Positions 1-14,200 of a stretch of DNA of 64,000 nucleotides are shown piece after piece. The translations under genes and the position numbers were made by a program. The notes below the pieces were generated by a model that was not told the DNA's origin, searched no databases, and was given only the letters and a program-made list of their open reading frames with translations. This stretch comes from Glandiceps talaboti (Eukaryota; Hemichordata; Enteropneusta; Spengelidae): the NCBI RefSeq assembly GCF_964340395.1, contig NC_135553.1:2079501-2143500 (forward strand), read 5' to 3'. The number at the start of each line of letters is the position of its first letter. The stretch's first letter is position 1.

Positions 1-1056
1 CATCAGAGATGTGGGTTTTGGGTCAAAAAATGTTATTTTGGTCAAAAAACTTAAACTCCAAAAGTACTATGCAGCTTGGCATGAAATTTGGTGGGAACAT
101 TGTCAGCGGTGAGTAAATTAAGATTTGTTCATGACATGATGATTTCCTCAGTAATATGCAAATTAGGGCTAAAAATGTGTCTTTTGGTCAAAAACCTATA
201 ATTCCAAAACTACTCAGCAGATTGGGCCGAAATTTAACAGGGATGCATCTGTTGGTGTATAGATGAAGAAATATTAAGCATATAATGATCTCATCAGTAA
301 TATGCAAATTAGGTGTCAACATGTGAATTTGGTCAAAAATATTTATCTCAAAAAGTACTTGGTCAATGAGGCTGAAACTTGGTCGCAAGATGTTTCTAGA
401 AGTGTTATTCTGCAGATTTTCTTCAAAATATTTTGACACAATTGACCCTAGCAACCATGACCAAATGGCAGTATATTATGGTCAAATGCGAGTGGCAAAG
501 TGAGTAAAGGCAAGTGAGTAAACATTCAAAAAATGTATGCGTATATCCATAGCAACCATGGCCAAGCCCATAGCAACAGCAAAATAATCACGTATATTGT
601 AAAGATAACAGGAATAGAAAGACAAATGAATAAACATTCAAAAAAATATGCAAATGTGCTAAGCAACAAGACCACGCCCATAGCAACAACCACAAAATCA
701 CATATTGCGAAGATAAGGGGGATTAATAGACAATTGAATAAACATTCCAAAAATATATGTAAATTTGCCTAGCAACAGCCAAATAATCATGTGTATTGCG
801 AAGATAACGATTAATAAACAAATGAATAAACATTTTTAAATGTATGCAAATATGCCTAGCAACAAGACCACGCCCATAGCAACAGCCAAATGATCACGTA
901 TATTGCAAAGATAATATCAGGAATTCATGCACAAGTGAACAAAAACATTCAAAAATGTATGCAAATATATCTAACAACATGACCACGCCCATAGCAACAG
1001 CCAAATGATCGTGTATATTGTTCATGACAGGATGATACCACTTGTGATATGCAACT
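1..1056. repeat. Degenerate tandem and interspersed repeats upstream of the molybdo-flavoenzyme gene
   Basis: No gene is seen. Positions 1-430 hold about three diverged units built around CAGTAATATGCAAATTAGG and TTTGGTCAAAAA. Positions 430-1020 hold about six units of roughly 115 bp carrying GACCACGCCCATAGCAACAG and a following AAATGATCACGTATATTG. The same two motifs recur together at about 1830-2200, so both belong to one interspersed family. Confidence 0.7.
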
Positions 1057-1443
1057 TGTGTTAGGCTGTCTGCATAATAAGGGATACAGTGTGTGTTAGG
1101 CTCTCTGCATAATAAGGGATACAGTGTGTGTTAGGCTCTCTGCATAATAAGGGATACAGTGTGTGTTAGGCTCTCTGCATAATAAGGGTTACAGTGTGCG
1201 TTAGGCTCTCTGCATAATAAGGGTTACAGTGTGCGTTTATAGGCTCTCTGCATAATAAGGGTTACAGTGTGTGTCAGGCTCTCTGCATAATAAGGGTTAC
1301 AGTGTGTGTTAGGCTCTCTGCATAGTAAGGGTTACAGTGTGTGTTAGGCTCTCTGCATAATAAGGGTTACAGTGTGTGTTAGGCTGTCTGCATATTAAGG
1401 GTTACACTGTGTGTTAGGCTCTCTGCATGATAAGGGTTACAGT
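1057..1443. repeat. Minisatellite, 35-bp unit, 11 copies
   Basis: Units of the form TTAGGCTCTCTGCATAATAA plus GGGTTACAGTGTGTG follow one another with few changes (GGGATAC in the first three units, GGGTTAC later). A lone diverged unit recurs at about 2484-2512. Confidence 0.9.
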
Positions 1444-1445
1444 GC

Positions 1446-2297
1446 TGTTAAGACGTCATGAATGTATTCTACATTCCAACACCATTTTGGTGATATCGAA
1501 GGTGGCTGCTGAGATACTCAAGCAATCTTGTCACCAAAGTTTACCTCCTCTGTTGTTTATCCATTTATGTGATAGATCCAAAGTACTAATATATTGTCAC
1601 ACCATGATGTTATTAAGACACTTGTAACCCGATATGTGCATGTTATGTTAGAGAATGTAATAAATTACGATTATTACTGACAAGTTTGGATGATAATTAG
1701 TGAAATAGATAGAGATGTATGGTTAAAGGCTACTCGCCCATCAGCCACTATTTGCCACTAGTAGCTTTACCACACGGAACTCAGGCTCAGTTAGTTTTGT
1801 TTGTTTTCGGAAACAATCAGTACAGTGATCCCATCAGTGATATACAAATTAGGTCTAACAATCAATTTTGGTCAAAAACATATCATGAAACTGTATGGTC
1901 AGTGGGGTTGAAAGTGGGTGGGGAAGTTTCTGTTTTTTTTTTAATATTCTGCAGTTATTGTTGAAAACATTTTGACACAATTAGTCCTAGCAACCATGAC
2001 CACTCCCTTGGCAGTGATGCATATTACAAACATAACAAGGGATGGGTGAATAAATATTCAAAATAATGTATGCAAATATGCCTAGCATCAGGAATCGCGC
2101 CCATATCAACAGCTAAATGATGGTTTATATTGCAAGAGATTTCAAAAATGTATGCAACTATGCCTAGCTACCACACCCCATAGCAACAGCCACCTACAGT
2201 GCTACAGCGCCATTGGCAGCATATTTACAATCAGGTGCATCAACAGCACGCAACAATAGGTCGGCTCTTGAAATCACCAATCCAACCCAACTTGACA
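1446..2297 (+). repeat. Duplicated segment, copy 1, including the presumed 5' UTR and promoter side of the molybdo-flavoenzyme
   Basis: The stretches 1446-1815 and about 2216-2297 match 3007-3380 and about 3389-3463 closely (for example GTCATGAATGTATTCTACAT and TACAATCAGGTGCATCAACA). This copy reaches to the start codon at 2298. Between the two matching parts it contains about 390 bp of the interspersed repeat seen at 1-1056, which the other copy lacks. Transcription start not identified. Confidence 0.75.
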
Positions 2298-5200
2298 ATG
2301 GCTTCAAGCAATGATCAGCATGGTAGTGCGTTGATGTTCTTTATAAACGGAAAGAAGGTATGTTTTGCATACATGATTCTCTCTCAATCATGAATAGTGT
2401 ATGGAGGTACGTCGGTTAGAACTAGGGGTGGGAACCGAAGGACTTTACCCGGGGACTTTACACCATGGTTTTCTACTTGTGTTTTTGGCTCTCTGCATGA
2501 TTAGAGTTAAAGTGCAACCTCCCCCACCCAGGGGGGGGGGTACTCGGGTGGGTAATGGGTACATATGTACCCTGGTGGACAAAAATTACAACCACAAACT
2601 CTACAAAAATTCAAAAAGTAGGGGTCAAAAGTCTACATTTTAGCAAGAAACCGTCAGGGGTCACATGCTCAATTGTCTGAGTGTTCATGAGTTTTGAACA
2701 CTTTTGATACACTTTCACGTGACGCGTACATGCTTCAGTCATCGCTAGTTTATTGGCTGCCCGGGGGCCGGGGGGGGGGGTGAGGGGCGCCTATATCCGA
2801 TAAGAATGACTGAAAACAACCCGTGGAAACAACCTTGTTCAAAATATGGGGTCAAAAGTGGTACGTGCATTCAAAGATGTGGGTCAAACCTCTACATAAT
2901 GCTTTAAAAATTCAGACGCAAAAGTACACGAGTCGCAAAAAAAGGGGTGGGTCAAAATCGCAATGCATACGGATATATACCCTTTCTGGGAGTGCAGCCA
3001 AGCCGTCATGAATGTATTCTACATTCCAACACCATTTTGGTGATACGATATTTAAGGTGGCTGCTGAGATACTCAAGCAACATTGTCACTAAATTTTATA
3101 CCTTCAATATTGTTTATCCATTTATGTGATAGATCTGAACTACTAATACATCACATCTATTGCACACCTGATGCTATTAAGACACTTAATGTAACCCGAT
3201 ATGTGCATGATATGTTTCAGAATGTAATAAATTACGAATATTAATGACAAGTTTGGACGATAATTAGTGAAATAGATAGATACGTATGGTAAAGGCTACT
3301 AGCCCATCAGCCACTATTTACTACTTAGTAGCTTTACCACAGGGAACTCAGACTCAGTTATTTTTTGTTTTCGAAATCAGTGATCCCATTTACAATCAGG
3401 TGCATCAACAGAACGCAGCAATAGGTCACCTCTTGAAATCATCAATCAAACCCAACCTGACAAATGCAAACCCATTTATAGCAAACCCAAACAACTGTTT
3501 CAAAAAGCCTGAATCACAATTTTCATGTTTTCCATAACCCCATACTAAGGATTGGAATGACACAAGCTTCGAACAATTTACTGAACGTTTCAAAGCCAAT
3601 GTTCTTCAAGACTTTAAACTTTGGGCATAAGACATCCAATGCTCTGCTGGGTGCTTGCGCTTGGAATTCAGAGGCAATGAAAAAATCCATAAACTCATAA
3701 AACAACTCTCAGGTATTTGTAATTCTCAACGTAGTCCAGGTCATGTCACCCAATGTGAAAATGAAAATTGCTTCTAGAGCAATGCCTACTCCTAAAATGT
3801 ACAACTTTGGACTTATTACAATTGACTAAAAGCCTCCATTAATTTTAAACACCAACTGTTAAGATGATCAAGCATGGCTTGCAAATCTGCTTCATTATCG
3901 GCAATTATGACAATATCATGAGCATATAAAAGTAAGGCAACATTATAACCATCTATGACAATTCCTTTAAGAAGGGATTTCAATTCAGCTGCTAAATCAT
4001 TAATGAACAATGCAAATAAGGTCGGAGATAGATTATCTCCCTGCCTAACTCCAGTATTAGTTGTAAACCAGTTTGTCTATGCATCATTTACTTTAACGCA
4101 GGTAGATGTGTCTGTATACATTGCCTCAATGCTTCTATACATTTTACCATCAATACCTGAAACCAACAATTTGTACAAAAGAGCCCGTCTATCTACAAAG
4201 TCAAATGCTTTCTTTAAATGGATAAATGTGGCAAAGGTAGAAAGGCCGTTCGACAGACGATTTCTGACAATGGAGGCAAGTGTAAAAATATTATCTTCAC
4301 AAGATCTACGTCGACGAAAGCCATTGTCTGCTCATCTACAAGAACATTCTCCTGTTCAAAGAAATTCACTACCTTAGTATTAAGTAACGCGCTGTACAGC
4401 TTCACTGATTGTAAGCTTATCCCCCTGTAATTCAAGGGGAGGTGAGATGATCGGTTGCATTTTCAGGCAGGGGAACGATGATTGCCTTCCTCCAAACAGA
4501 AGGAATCTTACCAGAGTCAAAACAGATTTGAAAGAGATGTTGCAGTACTGTAACTGAAGTCTCATTTTGTAGGACGATTTTCCTTTCCTGGACCTAAAAA
4601 CAACTTTACGGATTTCCTCTAAACTAAAATTCCCATTCAGAAGGATCATCCATAGTTCTCCCAGAATTCTCTTATGTCCTAACATTCGTTCGTAGAATAC
4701 GTGATCAAAATTTACAGAATCAATTTCTTGGTACAACGAAGAGACATGGTTAAACCACACATTTATAATAATCATGACGGTCATTTGTGACCTCACCATT
4801 TTCATCGTAAACTTCATTCGGAATGCTATTCACCCGACAAGGACCGAGTTTGTTTATATAATCCCAAAATCGAGAATGATAATAACCGATTCCTAAGTTG
4901 GCCACCCATATAGGCTGAGGCTGAGGGAGACCTGTGAGTCTACTTAGATCCTTAGGTTAGGGTAAAAAGAAGAGTTGGCTTCTCACCACTGCCTCGAGGA
5001 AAGAAGGTACACATCAGGATAAATTCATGTTATGTACACGTTAGCTCAGCTGGTTAGATAGTCTTGCTGCTAGACGTTCAGGCTTTCTTTCGATACTGTA
5101 AGCGAACAAAGTTCTCAGTGAGGGCTGGCCCGAACATTTGCTAGACCTTGGATGTTCCATCCTCGATAGCGATGTTCGGTCAGGTGTCGTATTGTATCGG

Positions 5201-8200
5201 AAAAACATCCGAGGTCTAGCAGATAGACTACTGGTTAGAGCACTCTGACTAGTGTTTAGGGGACGTGGGTTCAATTCCTACACATGTCACTTTTCTTTCC
5301 TCATTTATAACAAATTTCAAATTACTTTTATGGTGAGTGTCTTTCGTTTGTCTTCGTTCTGCTGAAGAAAATATCCAAAATGAGGAGACGTAATGAGAAA
5401 GTCTCATATCACAAATATCCCTGGCAAAATGAATTAAAATGTGGTAGAATTATATATTCGTCCTGGACAAACTTAATGTATAAGTATAGGACAATGTTAC
5501 TAAGCGCAATCAAGGAACAGGAACCACAGGAAAATAAATCTCATATTATGTTGAAGCAAACAGCTTGCATTTGATATAACATTTACCGATCTGACTAGAA
5601 ACACTTTATTTGTTTTTCAGATAACGGATCATAATGTTGATCCTGAAATGACTTTATTGTCCTACCTCAGAAGGAAATGTATCCCTATTGACAAACTGGT
5701 AAAACTATGTAACCACGCAACTTTATTACACAACTATAAATTCAGCTGGTACAGTATGGTAAAAACAACAACAATAAGAATGCTATAACAACAAATTGAC
5801 TGTTGAAACAGTGACAATTTATATCTTATAATAATGTATAATGTAGAATTACTGTCATCTCTGGTATGTTTTCTTTTGTTTTTTGTTGGCAACCACTTGT
5901 TTGATTTTCATTATACTTTCATAAAAGATATAAAGTCATAAAGTCCTTATTTCTTTAATCTTAAATTAGTGTAATTTTACATTTGAAATGCTACACAGAA
6001 AATTCATCTGCCTTAATCTAAAACTGTAACTCAGTGATATAGTGTGATTTTCAAAATTGTAATCACTATTACAGGAATACTCTCAAGATGAAGCATTGAT
6101 CCTTATTCCAAGAATAGTTGCATAATGAAGATTCAACAACATTTTGAAGTACAGAAGGATATAGAGGAAAAACAAAGTTGTCTTGGTGTGTTCACTCATC
6201 ATGAAAATGAAAACAATGTTGCCTTGGTGTTTCACTCGTGACATGAACACAATTTATGTTGTCTTGGTGTTTTACTCATGTCACACGAAAACAAAGTTGT
6301 CTTTGTGTTCCACTCGCAACATGAAAAAGTGTTCAACTATGAATATTGATGATTATGTGTCTTAATACAATTAAATAGAGCTGTGTGTAAAAAAAATTCA
6401 TACAAAGTATTAAAACTTAACTTCGGTAAATTCAGTACATCTAACCGGTAGTAAGCTAGGCTGTGGTGAAGGAGGATGTGGAGCTTGTACTGTGATGTTA
6501 TCAAGATTTGACCATCAAGTCAAGAAGATATTGTATCCTTTGTATATATCAAAGTAATGTGTAACATTTTGCATGCTTCAAATACAGTAAATGGTAAATG
6601 TGAATATTTTGGTGAATGAGAATGAGAATCAGAATCAGAATTACTTTATTCATCCCACTAGGGGAAATAAAAACGACAGTTCTTGACAAAGATATAAAAG
6701 CATACAAAAGATAGCGTTACATATATTACACAGCATACTATAAACAACAAAAAGAACGACAATGGTTGCTGTTAACAACTGAGCTAGCGGATGGTACGAA
6801 AGACAATTGGTTTTAGCTACTGGAGCACGGTATCTACCACTCCTTTAAATACGACAGTCGTAGAATTCTGCATGTAGTGGAAGGGTCTTTCAGAAGACTG
6901 TGAGCCTTTGACATTATGCGTTTGTTATAGATAGAATCTACATTTTCACTTTGTTTACCGATAATTTGGCTACCCTTTTTTATAATCTTGTTTATTCTTC
7001 CCATCCTTTGTCGGGACAGGTTACCTCCCCAACAAACAATACCAAAGGTGAGAGCACTGCAAACAACTGCATTAAAAACACCCCTAAAAGATCGTGACTA
7101 ACACCAAATGATCTTAGTTTCCTTAGGCAGTACAGACGAGTGTTAGCTTTCTTAATAATGGAGTTGGTATTCTCAACCCATTTTAGTTTACTGTCAAGTT
7201 TGATGCCCAAGTATTTATATTCGTTCACTCTGTCTACTATTGAGTCTTTGATATGGCCAGGAGCCGGGGCACACTGAACTTTCCTAATAGATAGCTGTAT
7301 AGATTTGTGTCCTATAGATTTGAATTTTCAAAGATAAGTAATGGTTTGTAATAGGTTTAGGTTGGTAAACAAAGTGAAGTTTCTTTTTAGGATTTTCTAC
7401 TAATGTTCTAATGGTGCATGTTCTTCCTTTTCAAATTTATTTACGAAACAAAAAATTGAGGTATTGATATTATCGGTAGTTAGAAACTAGTTATTTTCTC
7501 CTATACCTTACAAAGACATTATGCAGTGAATGCTTGTTATACCCCTGTATGTGCTGTACATGGAATGGCTGTCACCACAGTGGAAGGTGTTGGTTCATCA
7601 AATAAATTACATCCTATTCAGGTATGGTTTTCATCTCTCTATATGTGATTATTTATTTAAAGCTGCACTAGACTTGTAGTGTAATACCATAAATTATGAC
7701 TAGTTCTATTCATTATACACATACATGTGGTGATTATATTATGCACTGATATCGTTATCTCTAGCTATTCAGGTACGGTTTTCATCTCTCTATATGTGAT
7801 TATTTATTAAAGCTACACTAGACTTGTAGTATAATACCAGTCTGTTAGGACAGGCTGATAACCTCTGACTGATGGCGACATGACAGTCTGTTAAAACAGG
7901 CTGATAACCTCTGACTGATGACGACATGACAGTCTGTTAGGACAGGCTGATAACTGATGACGACATGACAGTCTGTTAGGACAGGCTGATAACCTCTGAC
8001 TGATGACGACATGACAGTCTGTTAGGACAGGCTGATAACTGATGACGACATGACAGTCTGTTAGGACAGGCTGATAACCTCTGACTGATGACGACATGAC
8101 AGTCTGTCATGGGGGGGGGGGGGGGAGCCGGTGGGTTACAGGTCGTTTCGCCCCATAACCAGTTCGCCCCATTGCCAGTTCGCACCTACTTAGTCGTTTC

Positions 8201-11200
8201 GCCCCAGCGGTTTGGTCGTTTCGCCCCATGTGGTAAACAATGGTTATGGGTTAGAATACGCAGTTTTGAGACAGTGCTTTCCCACGATCGAAACATTACG
8301 GCCACATTCGTAAAACAAATTACGGTATTTTTTCAGTTTACTACGTAGTATCTCCTGTTACTAAACCGAGTAATGATGAAAACCACTGACACGTGCCGTG
8401 TTTATAGGTCAACTTGAAGTTGAAGTAGAACCTTAGTCCATGAGTACGGACGATCATTCCGACTTTTTTGCAATTTTCATTACATGTACATGTAACTTGT
8501 CTTTTAATTTCATGATGTCGCCCTATTCTGAAGCAAGTTTGCTTGACGTTTTACCGCGATCTGGTCGATTGATACAGTCTGTAAAAAGCAACAACTACAC
8601 AGGGTTGGACATTTTGTAAAATAAAGTTTAAGTCGGGTTTCCTCCTGCTTCTTCAACACTAGGGCGCTGCTCTTGGAGCGATCATTCAACAATTTCCCGA
8701 ATTTATTTGGAGCAATAAGGATTATTATCATTAAAGCCAATTTGTAGGCTATTCAGACCTTTTCAACCTCCAAGTTGTATGAGACAGTACCATCAACTAT
8801 CAGAAACTGTTCTTTATAACTTACATAGGGTAGAAATATGTTCTTAAAAAGGTAAATAGCATGATTATAGTAAAAGTCAGTACATCTATTGGTAGTATCA
8901 TTGATAGGGGAGATTTGGAGTTTTAAGGCAATTTTTAGTTTATCTTGACAAACATTTCATGTCTTTAAAAGAAAATATCATCACAAGTTAGCATAGGGTT
9001 AAAATATTTAAGAAACGTTTAATACCATTATGAGAGTACAAAGGTTGGTGCATCTGATTGTTGGTTAATTGCATGATTGACCTCTTGGGATGAGTGAGTC
9101 CTAGGGGTTTACCCCTGGGAAAGAAACGGGGACAAGAACAAATATATACATGTACCACAGTTAGACAAGGTGCCATAGTAGAAAAGTATTTTTTAATCCA
9201 TCACAATCCCAAACACAATGACCTGCTATCTACAATTATCAAAATAACATGACCCCACCATACTGCCAATTTCAAAAACATGGTGACCAATCCACGGTCC
9301 CCCCCCCCCCCCCACCGGCCGAAGAAACTGACCGGTCCATTAGGGTATACCCTTTTTACATAGGTCATAATTTGCTCCTCAGTCTATTTATTGTGTCCAT
9401 ACAGAATCATGAAACAATATATATTACACAGTAAAATTGAGTTTAGTGTTAAAATTCAGGACACTTTGTAACTTTAATTTTTTTTGCTCATAAAACAGGA
9501 ACGTCTTGCAAAGGCTCATGGTTTACAATGTGGGTTTTGTACACCTGGGATTGTGATGTCAATGTATGCATTGCTACGGAACAATCCTCAACCAACAAGT
9601 CAGGGAATTGAAGATGCTTTGGTAGGAAATCTTTGTCGTTGTACAGGATATCGACCGATACTTGAAGGACTGAACACTTTTACTGAGGTAAACATGTCAT
9701 CTGATGGTATTATGACAGCCATAGTTATATACACTTTACTCTATGATAGCTATACAGCTGTGAATACTGAATCATGTGAAAATGTCTCTTTTCCAAAATC
9801 TAATTTACAGGTGCAGCCAATGAGTCATTTTCTGAAATAATTACAGAAAGTTAAAACATGGTTAATAAACACGTTTTACATAATTTTACGTTTGATTCAA
9901 GATTGGAGGGGAAAGTGAAAGCTGTTCGTATCTGCCCTTCCACTGCGATATTACACGACCTGTCCTCTCGCCAGATTTGCCTGCCCACTGTCCGCTCCCC
10001 GCAATTTTTGCCAATGTTTCATCTCTCTCCACTACTCTTTTCCAGACATATGGCCTCTGTGCACTATTCGTTGAAGCCCTAATCTTAAATGTACTCAGGA
10101 TGGTATTTGATATACTAACAACAAAACAGTTTCTCCTTCTAATAAAAAATATCGAAATCTGCCCGGTTTGCCCACTGCCTTCGCCTTTCCCCTATATCTT
10201 ACAGATGAAATATGTGTTGCCCGCTGAAACACCGGGCCATTTTTCCCCTCCCTCTGAACAGCTTTTTGCACGAACAGCTTCGTTGGCTACACCTGAATTT
10301 AACTGTTATATAAACCAAAGGAGTAGTCATATGAATGGTTATAATTGTGAAAACCAGTACTAGTCAACACACTACACATCGCAATAATTTCCGAATTTAA
10401 AAAGAAAATGAATGTTGTTATTTGTATGGAATCATTTGATGTTGTTGGTCCTTGTTCAGAATTGAAACTTGTTCACATTTGCCAATCTGAAAGGAAAATG
10501 TATGTTCTACCAATTCGTAATCCTATTAGTATTGATATTTAAACTGTTATTTCCTCCTCTTATTTCAGAATGGTTGCTGTGGAAACCCATCTGCTTGTTG
10601 TAAGAAATTAGAAGGTGATGAAGATGTGAGTATTTGTGAAATATTAATACTAAATATCGTCGACAGTATTCAAATGTTAAGCTATTTGTGGAATGTTTTC
10701 AGTCATATAGAAACAAGATTTCGACGCTGGTATATTCAATAGAAATCTAAAATTTGTCTTATCATTTCTTGCATGATCTGTATCCAAAATTACTAATTTA
10801 AAGTTAAACATGCATACTCATTGTTAATACACCTTTACATGAATAACATTGTCATGACATTATTTGTATATTTTATACCATTGTTCTTCTTTGTAGATGA
10901 TATGTGGTCTTTTCACACCCAGTGACTTCGCTCCTTACGACCCATCACAGGAACCTATCTTTCCACCAGAATTACAGGTAAGCTTGTTGTATTACATTAT
11001 ATGCCATACTCTTCGTAAAGATAGTGTAGAAATAGGATATATTTTTAAACTGACATTAAAGCTGTGCGGTAAATATTTTGTTGTGAGATCTCCCCAAAGA
11101 GGAATATTATTACAAAACAGTCCCAAATATTTTCATAACATTGTAAAAGTTTCATGTGTTTGAATTATACAATAACAATTATTGACTGTTTATATATGTT

Positions 11201-14200
11201 TACATCGAGATAATATGGTAACCCTATTTACCAAATAAGAGTGAATATTAACTAAGTATAAAGTTTTGGTTAACTCAGTATAGACTTTATGTGTAGAAAA
11301 TACTCCCAAATACATGGAAATTAATAAAAAACAAAAACAATAGTTATCAAAGAAATCTCCTTCATTATCAACTCTGCTTTTTATAGTTGAGTGACGAGTT
11401 GAACTCTACCACTGTACGATTCATTGGTAAATCTATGACATGGATCCGACCAATCACATTGACTGAATTACTGAGATTGAAATTAGAGATCCCTGATGCT
11501 AAACTGGTGGTAGGAAATGCTGAACTCAGTAAGTTGATATACCATTCTGAACTACGAACTCCTAAGTCAAATTGACTGGTAATTGGTCATTTACAACCAA
11601 ATGCATTCTCGCAAACCAGAGTTATTATTTCCAGCACTACATTTCGAAATAAATGTGGGAGGCTCGTTAAGAACGTTGCCGTAAAACAGGCCATGGTTCG
11701 CGACGATGAACCAACGTTTCAACTCACTAAGATGAATGGTCACGTGGTTTTTCTTGACCAATTAGCATGAACCTAATTTTATAACCTTCGTGTAGTAATT
11801 ATATTATATCATGTATTATCATCCTGTACTATTGTATTTATTCTACTTCCATGACGTCATTGTAATCATTTGTCAATGACAATTTCAGGACCTAACCCAG
11901 TGATGATCTTTGGTTTATTTTTCAGAATTTGAACTAATGGGAAAGCAATCAGGACATCAAACTTTGATATCACCAACTTACATACCAGAGTTAAACCATG
12001 TAGAAGTCAGTAATGATAGCATGACATTTGGTTCTTCAGTAACACTGACCTGTATGGGTGAAGCATTAAAGAAACGAGTGGAAGAAATACCACGTACGAA
12101 AATATAGCTTTTGTTGAAATGCTTTTAATAGCTTGTAGAATCATATGAATATGTGTATTTGAATATATATATCAGTATTTTAAAAAGAAATACAAACCAT
12201 ATAGAACTAATTAAATTATATAACATACATTAATTTCATGACATAAATTATCATTCTGCATATGTGGTGAAAATTTAAAACATATTTTGAAAATGCTGTC
12301 AAAAATAAGCTAATTAGATTAAATATATTTTTTTGTTCTTGATGTTTAGGTGTTAATGGACAGGTTTACACTGCTTTACTGGAAATGTTTGATATGTTTG
12401 GTGACGTACAACTAAGAAACGTATCTGTAAGTTTACAATTCTTTTCTCTGAAGAAAGTGTTTCTTTCTTTCTTTTCAGACCAGCCTTAATTCTTTGCCAT
12501 ATATCTATAAATACTATCATATATGTTTATTTTGAGTATGCAATTATTTATAAGCCATTTCCAGTGTCCTTAAAGGGATGATCACACAGTGTCACACGAG
12601 TTCAATAATCATTCGTGGGGGGGGGGGGGGGGGGTCTGGCGTCAATGCAATTATTGAACTTCATTTTTGCTCTTCTAACCAATTTTCGACGGAAAACTTT
12701 CACCCCAATGCTTTCACTCCTAACATCTTGTATTTACTACTGAGATGTTGATAGTTGATAAAAATTTACCTGTAATGTGAGAAATGGTGCTCACCAGGGT
12801 TTTGGTAGTATTTTAATGTGTGTACAATCATGGTTTTACATTACATCGATCGTAGGGGTGCGACATAATATGTAAACATTGTTTGATGTCACACTTGTGA
12901 ACATTCGTGGGGGGGGGGGGGAGTTAAGCGTAATCGAGCGATCGATGTTGGTTTGTTGAGCTTGTGCAACATTGTGCGATTGTCCCCAAGATAGGATCCC
13001 TTTATCTTAATCCCTTTCTTCTCAGCTGCTAGACCATGTTCCACTGTCGTAAATTTATATTTGTCAATTTTATAATATGTACTTTTGTGGTTCCGGCTTT
13101 TAAACTGTATACCTTCTTTTCCAAACAATGCTTGCTTGAATTTATTAAATGTTGGGCATATTCTTGTTGTTTTACCTCTACCGTATACACCAGGGCATTG
13201 GTAGCCACATAATGACAGCCAGTCCACTCTCTGATCTCATTCCACTATTGATGGCTGCTGGTGCCACTGTCAATGCTGTCTCTCATCAAGGTATTATGGA
13301 GAATTTAATTGAAATCAGAATATTTAAAAACTAAGAACCATTTGTACATGCTGTGTATTGTACATTAAAAAGTCACAGATGAACATCTGGATATGACTTC
13401 AGTATACATTTGTATTACCATGTTAGTTATTTCAGCTGTTCAAATGTGCTGATAAGTCTTTCTTCCTGTACAGAATATTCAAATTAACGATAACATTTGG
13501 CATTACTGTCTTTAATGAAATTACGAAATCTTTTCAAGAAATTTTTTTAATGGTAATGATAAAATACGGTAATCTCAGGCTAGGAATTTACCAATTGTAA
13601 CCCTTTAGGAGGAAGTCGTTCTGTTGCCCTGGATACCAAATTCATTACCGGATACAGAAAAACTTGTTTAAAACCAGATGAAGTACTGGTTAGTTTGACT
13701 ATTCCATCGTCAAGGGAGGTAAGTTGTATCATTGTGGTTTATTCATAAATACAGCTAATTACAGTTTTAAAGTTGTTTGTTTGTTTGTTAGTTAGTTAGT
13801 TGGTGTCATGATGAGATCAGCAAACTCGTGTCCTATTAATGAGTAGTGAAAGGATAACCAAAATTAGTTTTTCATAAAACGGAGAAATTTCTTAATTTGA
13901 AGTGTTCAAGTAGTTTCCAAATATTAATTTACACATTATAAAACCTGGTGCAATGTAGTAAAGTAATAATGACATTTAATAAACTCTGAGTGAAATTTTT
14001 CAGGTGAAAATTCTTAGGATTATCGTATTGTTACAAATTATACAACACAAAATCAGACAATGTTTAACAGTATTGCAACAATTACCATACGAAATCAGAC
14101 AATGTATTGTCTAGGCGTATCTTTATCTTTGTATAAGGAAGCATACTGTTAATTTCTACTGCTTAATAATCATGTTTACAAGTACAGAATTTGAACCTTC

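Larger units (their letters stand above)
2298..10625 (+). other. Exons 1-6: two 2Fe-2S cluster domains of the molybdo-flavoenzyme
   Basis: These exons encode residues 1-189. The plant-ferredoxin-like cluster has Cys49, Cys54, Cys57 and Cys79, in [12 protein letters not shown] followed by NAC. The second, helical cluster has Cys118 and Cys121 in [14 protein letters not shown], then Cys153 and Cys155 in [12 protein letters not shown]. All eight ligands are present, so electron transfer from molybdenum to FAD should be intact. Exon 6 carries a short Cys-rich linker with the pattern [13 protein letters not shown]. The introns here are large (3.3 kb for intron 1, 1.9 kb for intron 4) and hold most of the inserted repeats of the gene. 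Confidence 0.92.

Noticed and set aside
3955-4377. A 140-codon plus-strand open frame
   Set aside because: It is the antisense shadow of the LINE reverse transcriptase remnant on the minus strand.
5036-5292. A functional tRNA gene
   Set aside because: Box A and box B are too far apart and no complete cloverleaf was visible; treated as a SINE candidate.
9858-10363. Overlapping plus-strand frames in intron 5
   Set aside because: They lie between two well-defined exons that splice in frame, and no protein family is recognisable.
12889-13227. A 112-codon open frame on the minus strand overlapping exon 11 of the molybdo-flavoenzyme
   Set aside because: It runs antisense through the splice acceptor and exon, has no recognised domain and ends in a G-run-derived Pro stretch. 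More likely a chance frame or repeat fragment.
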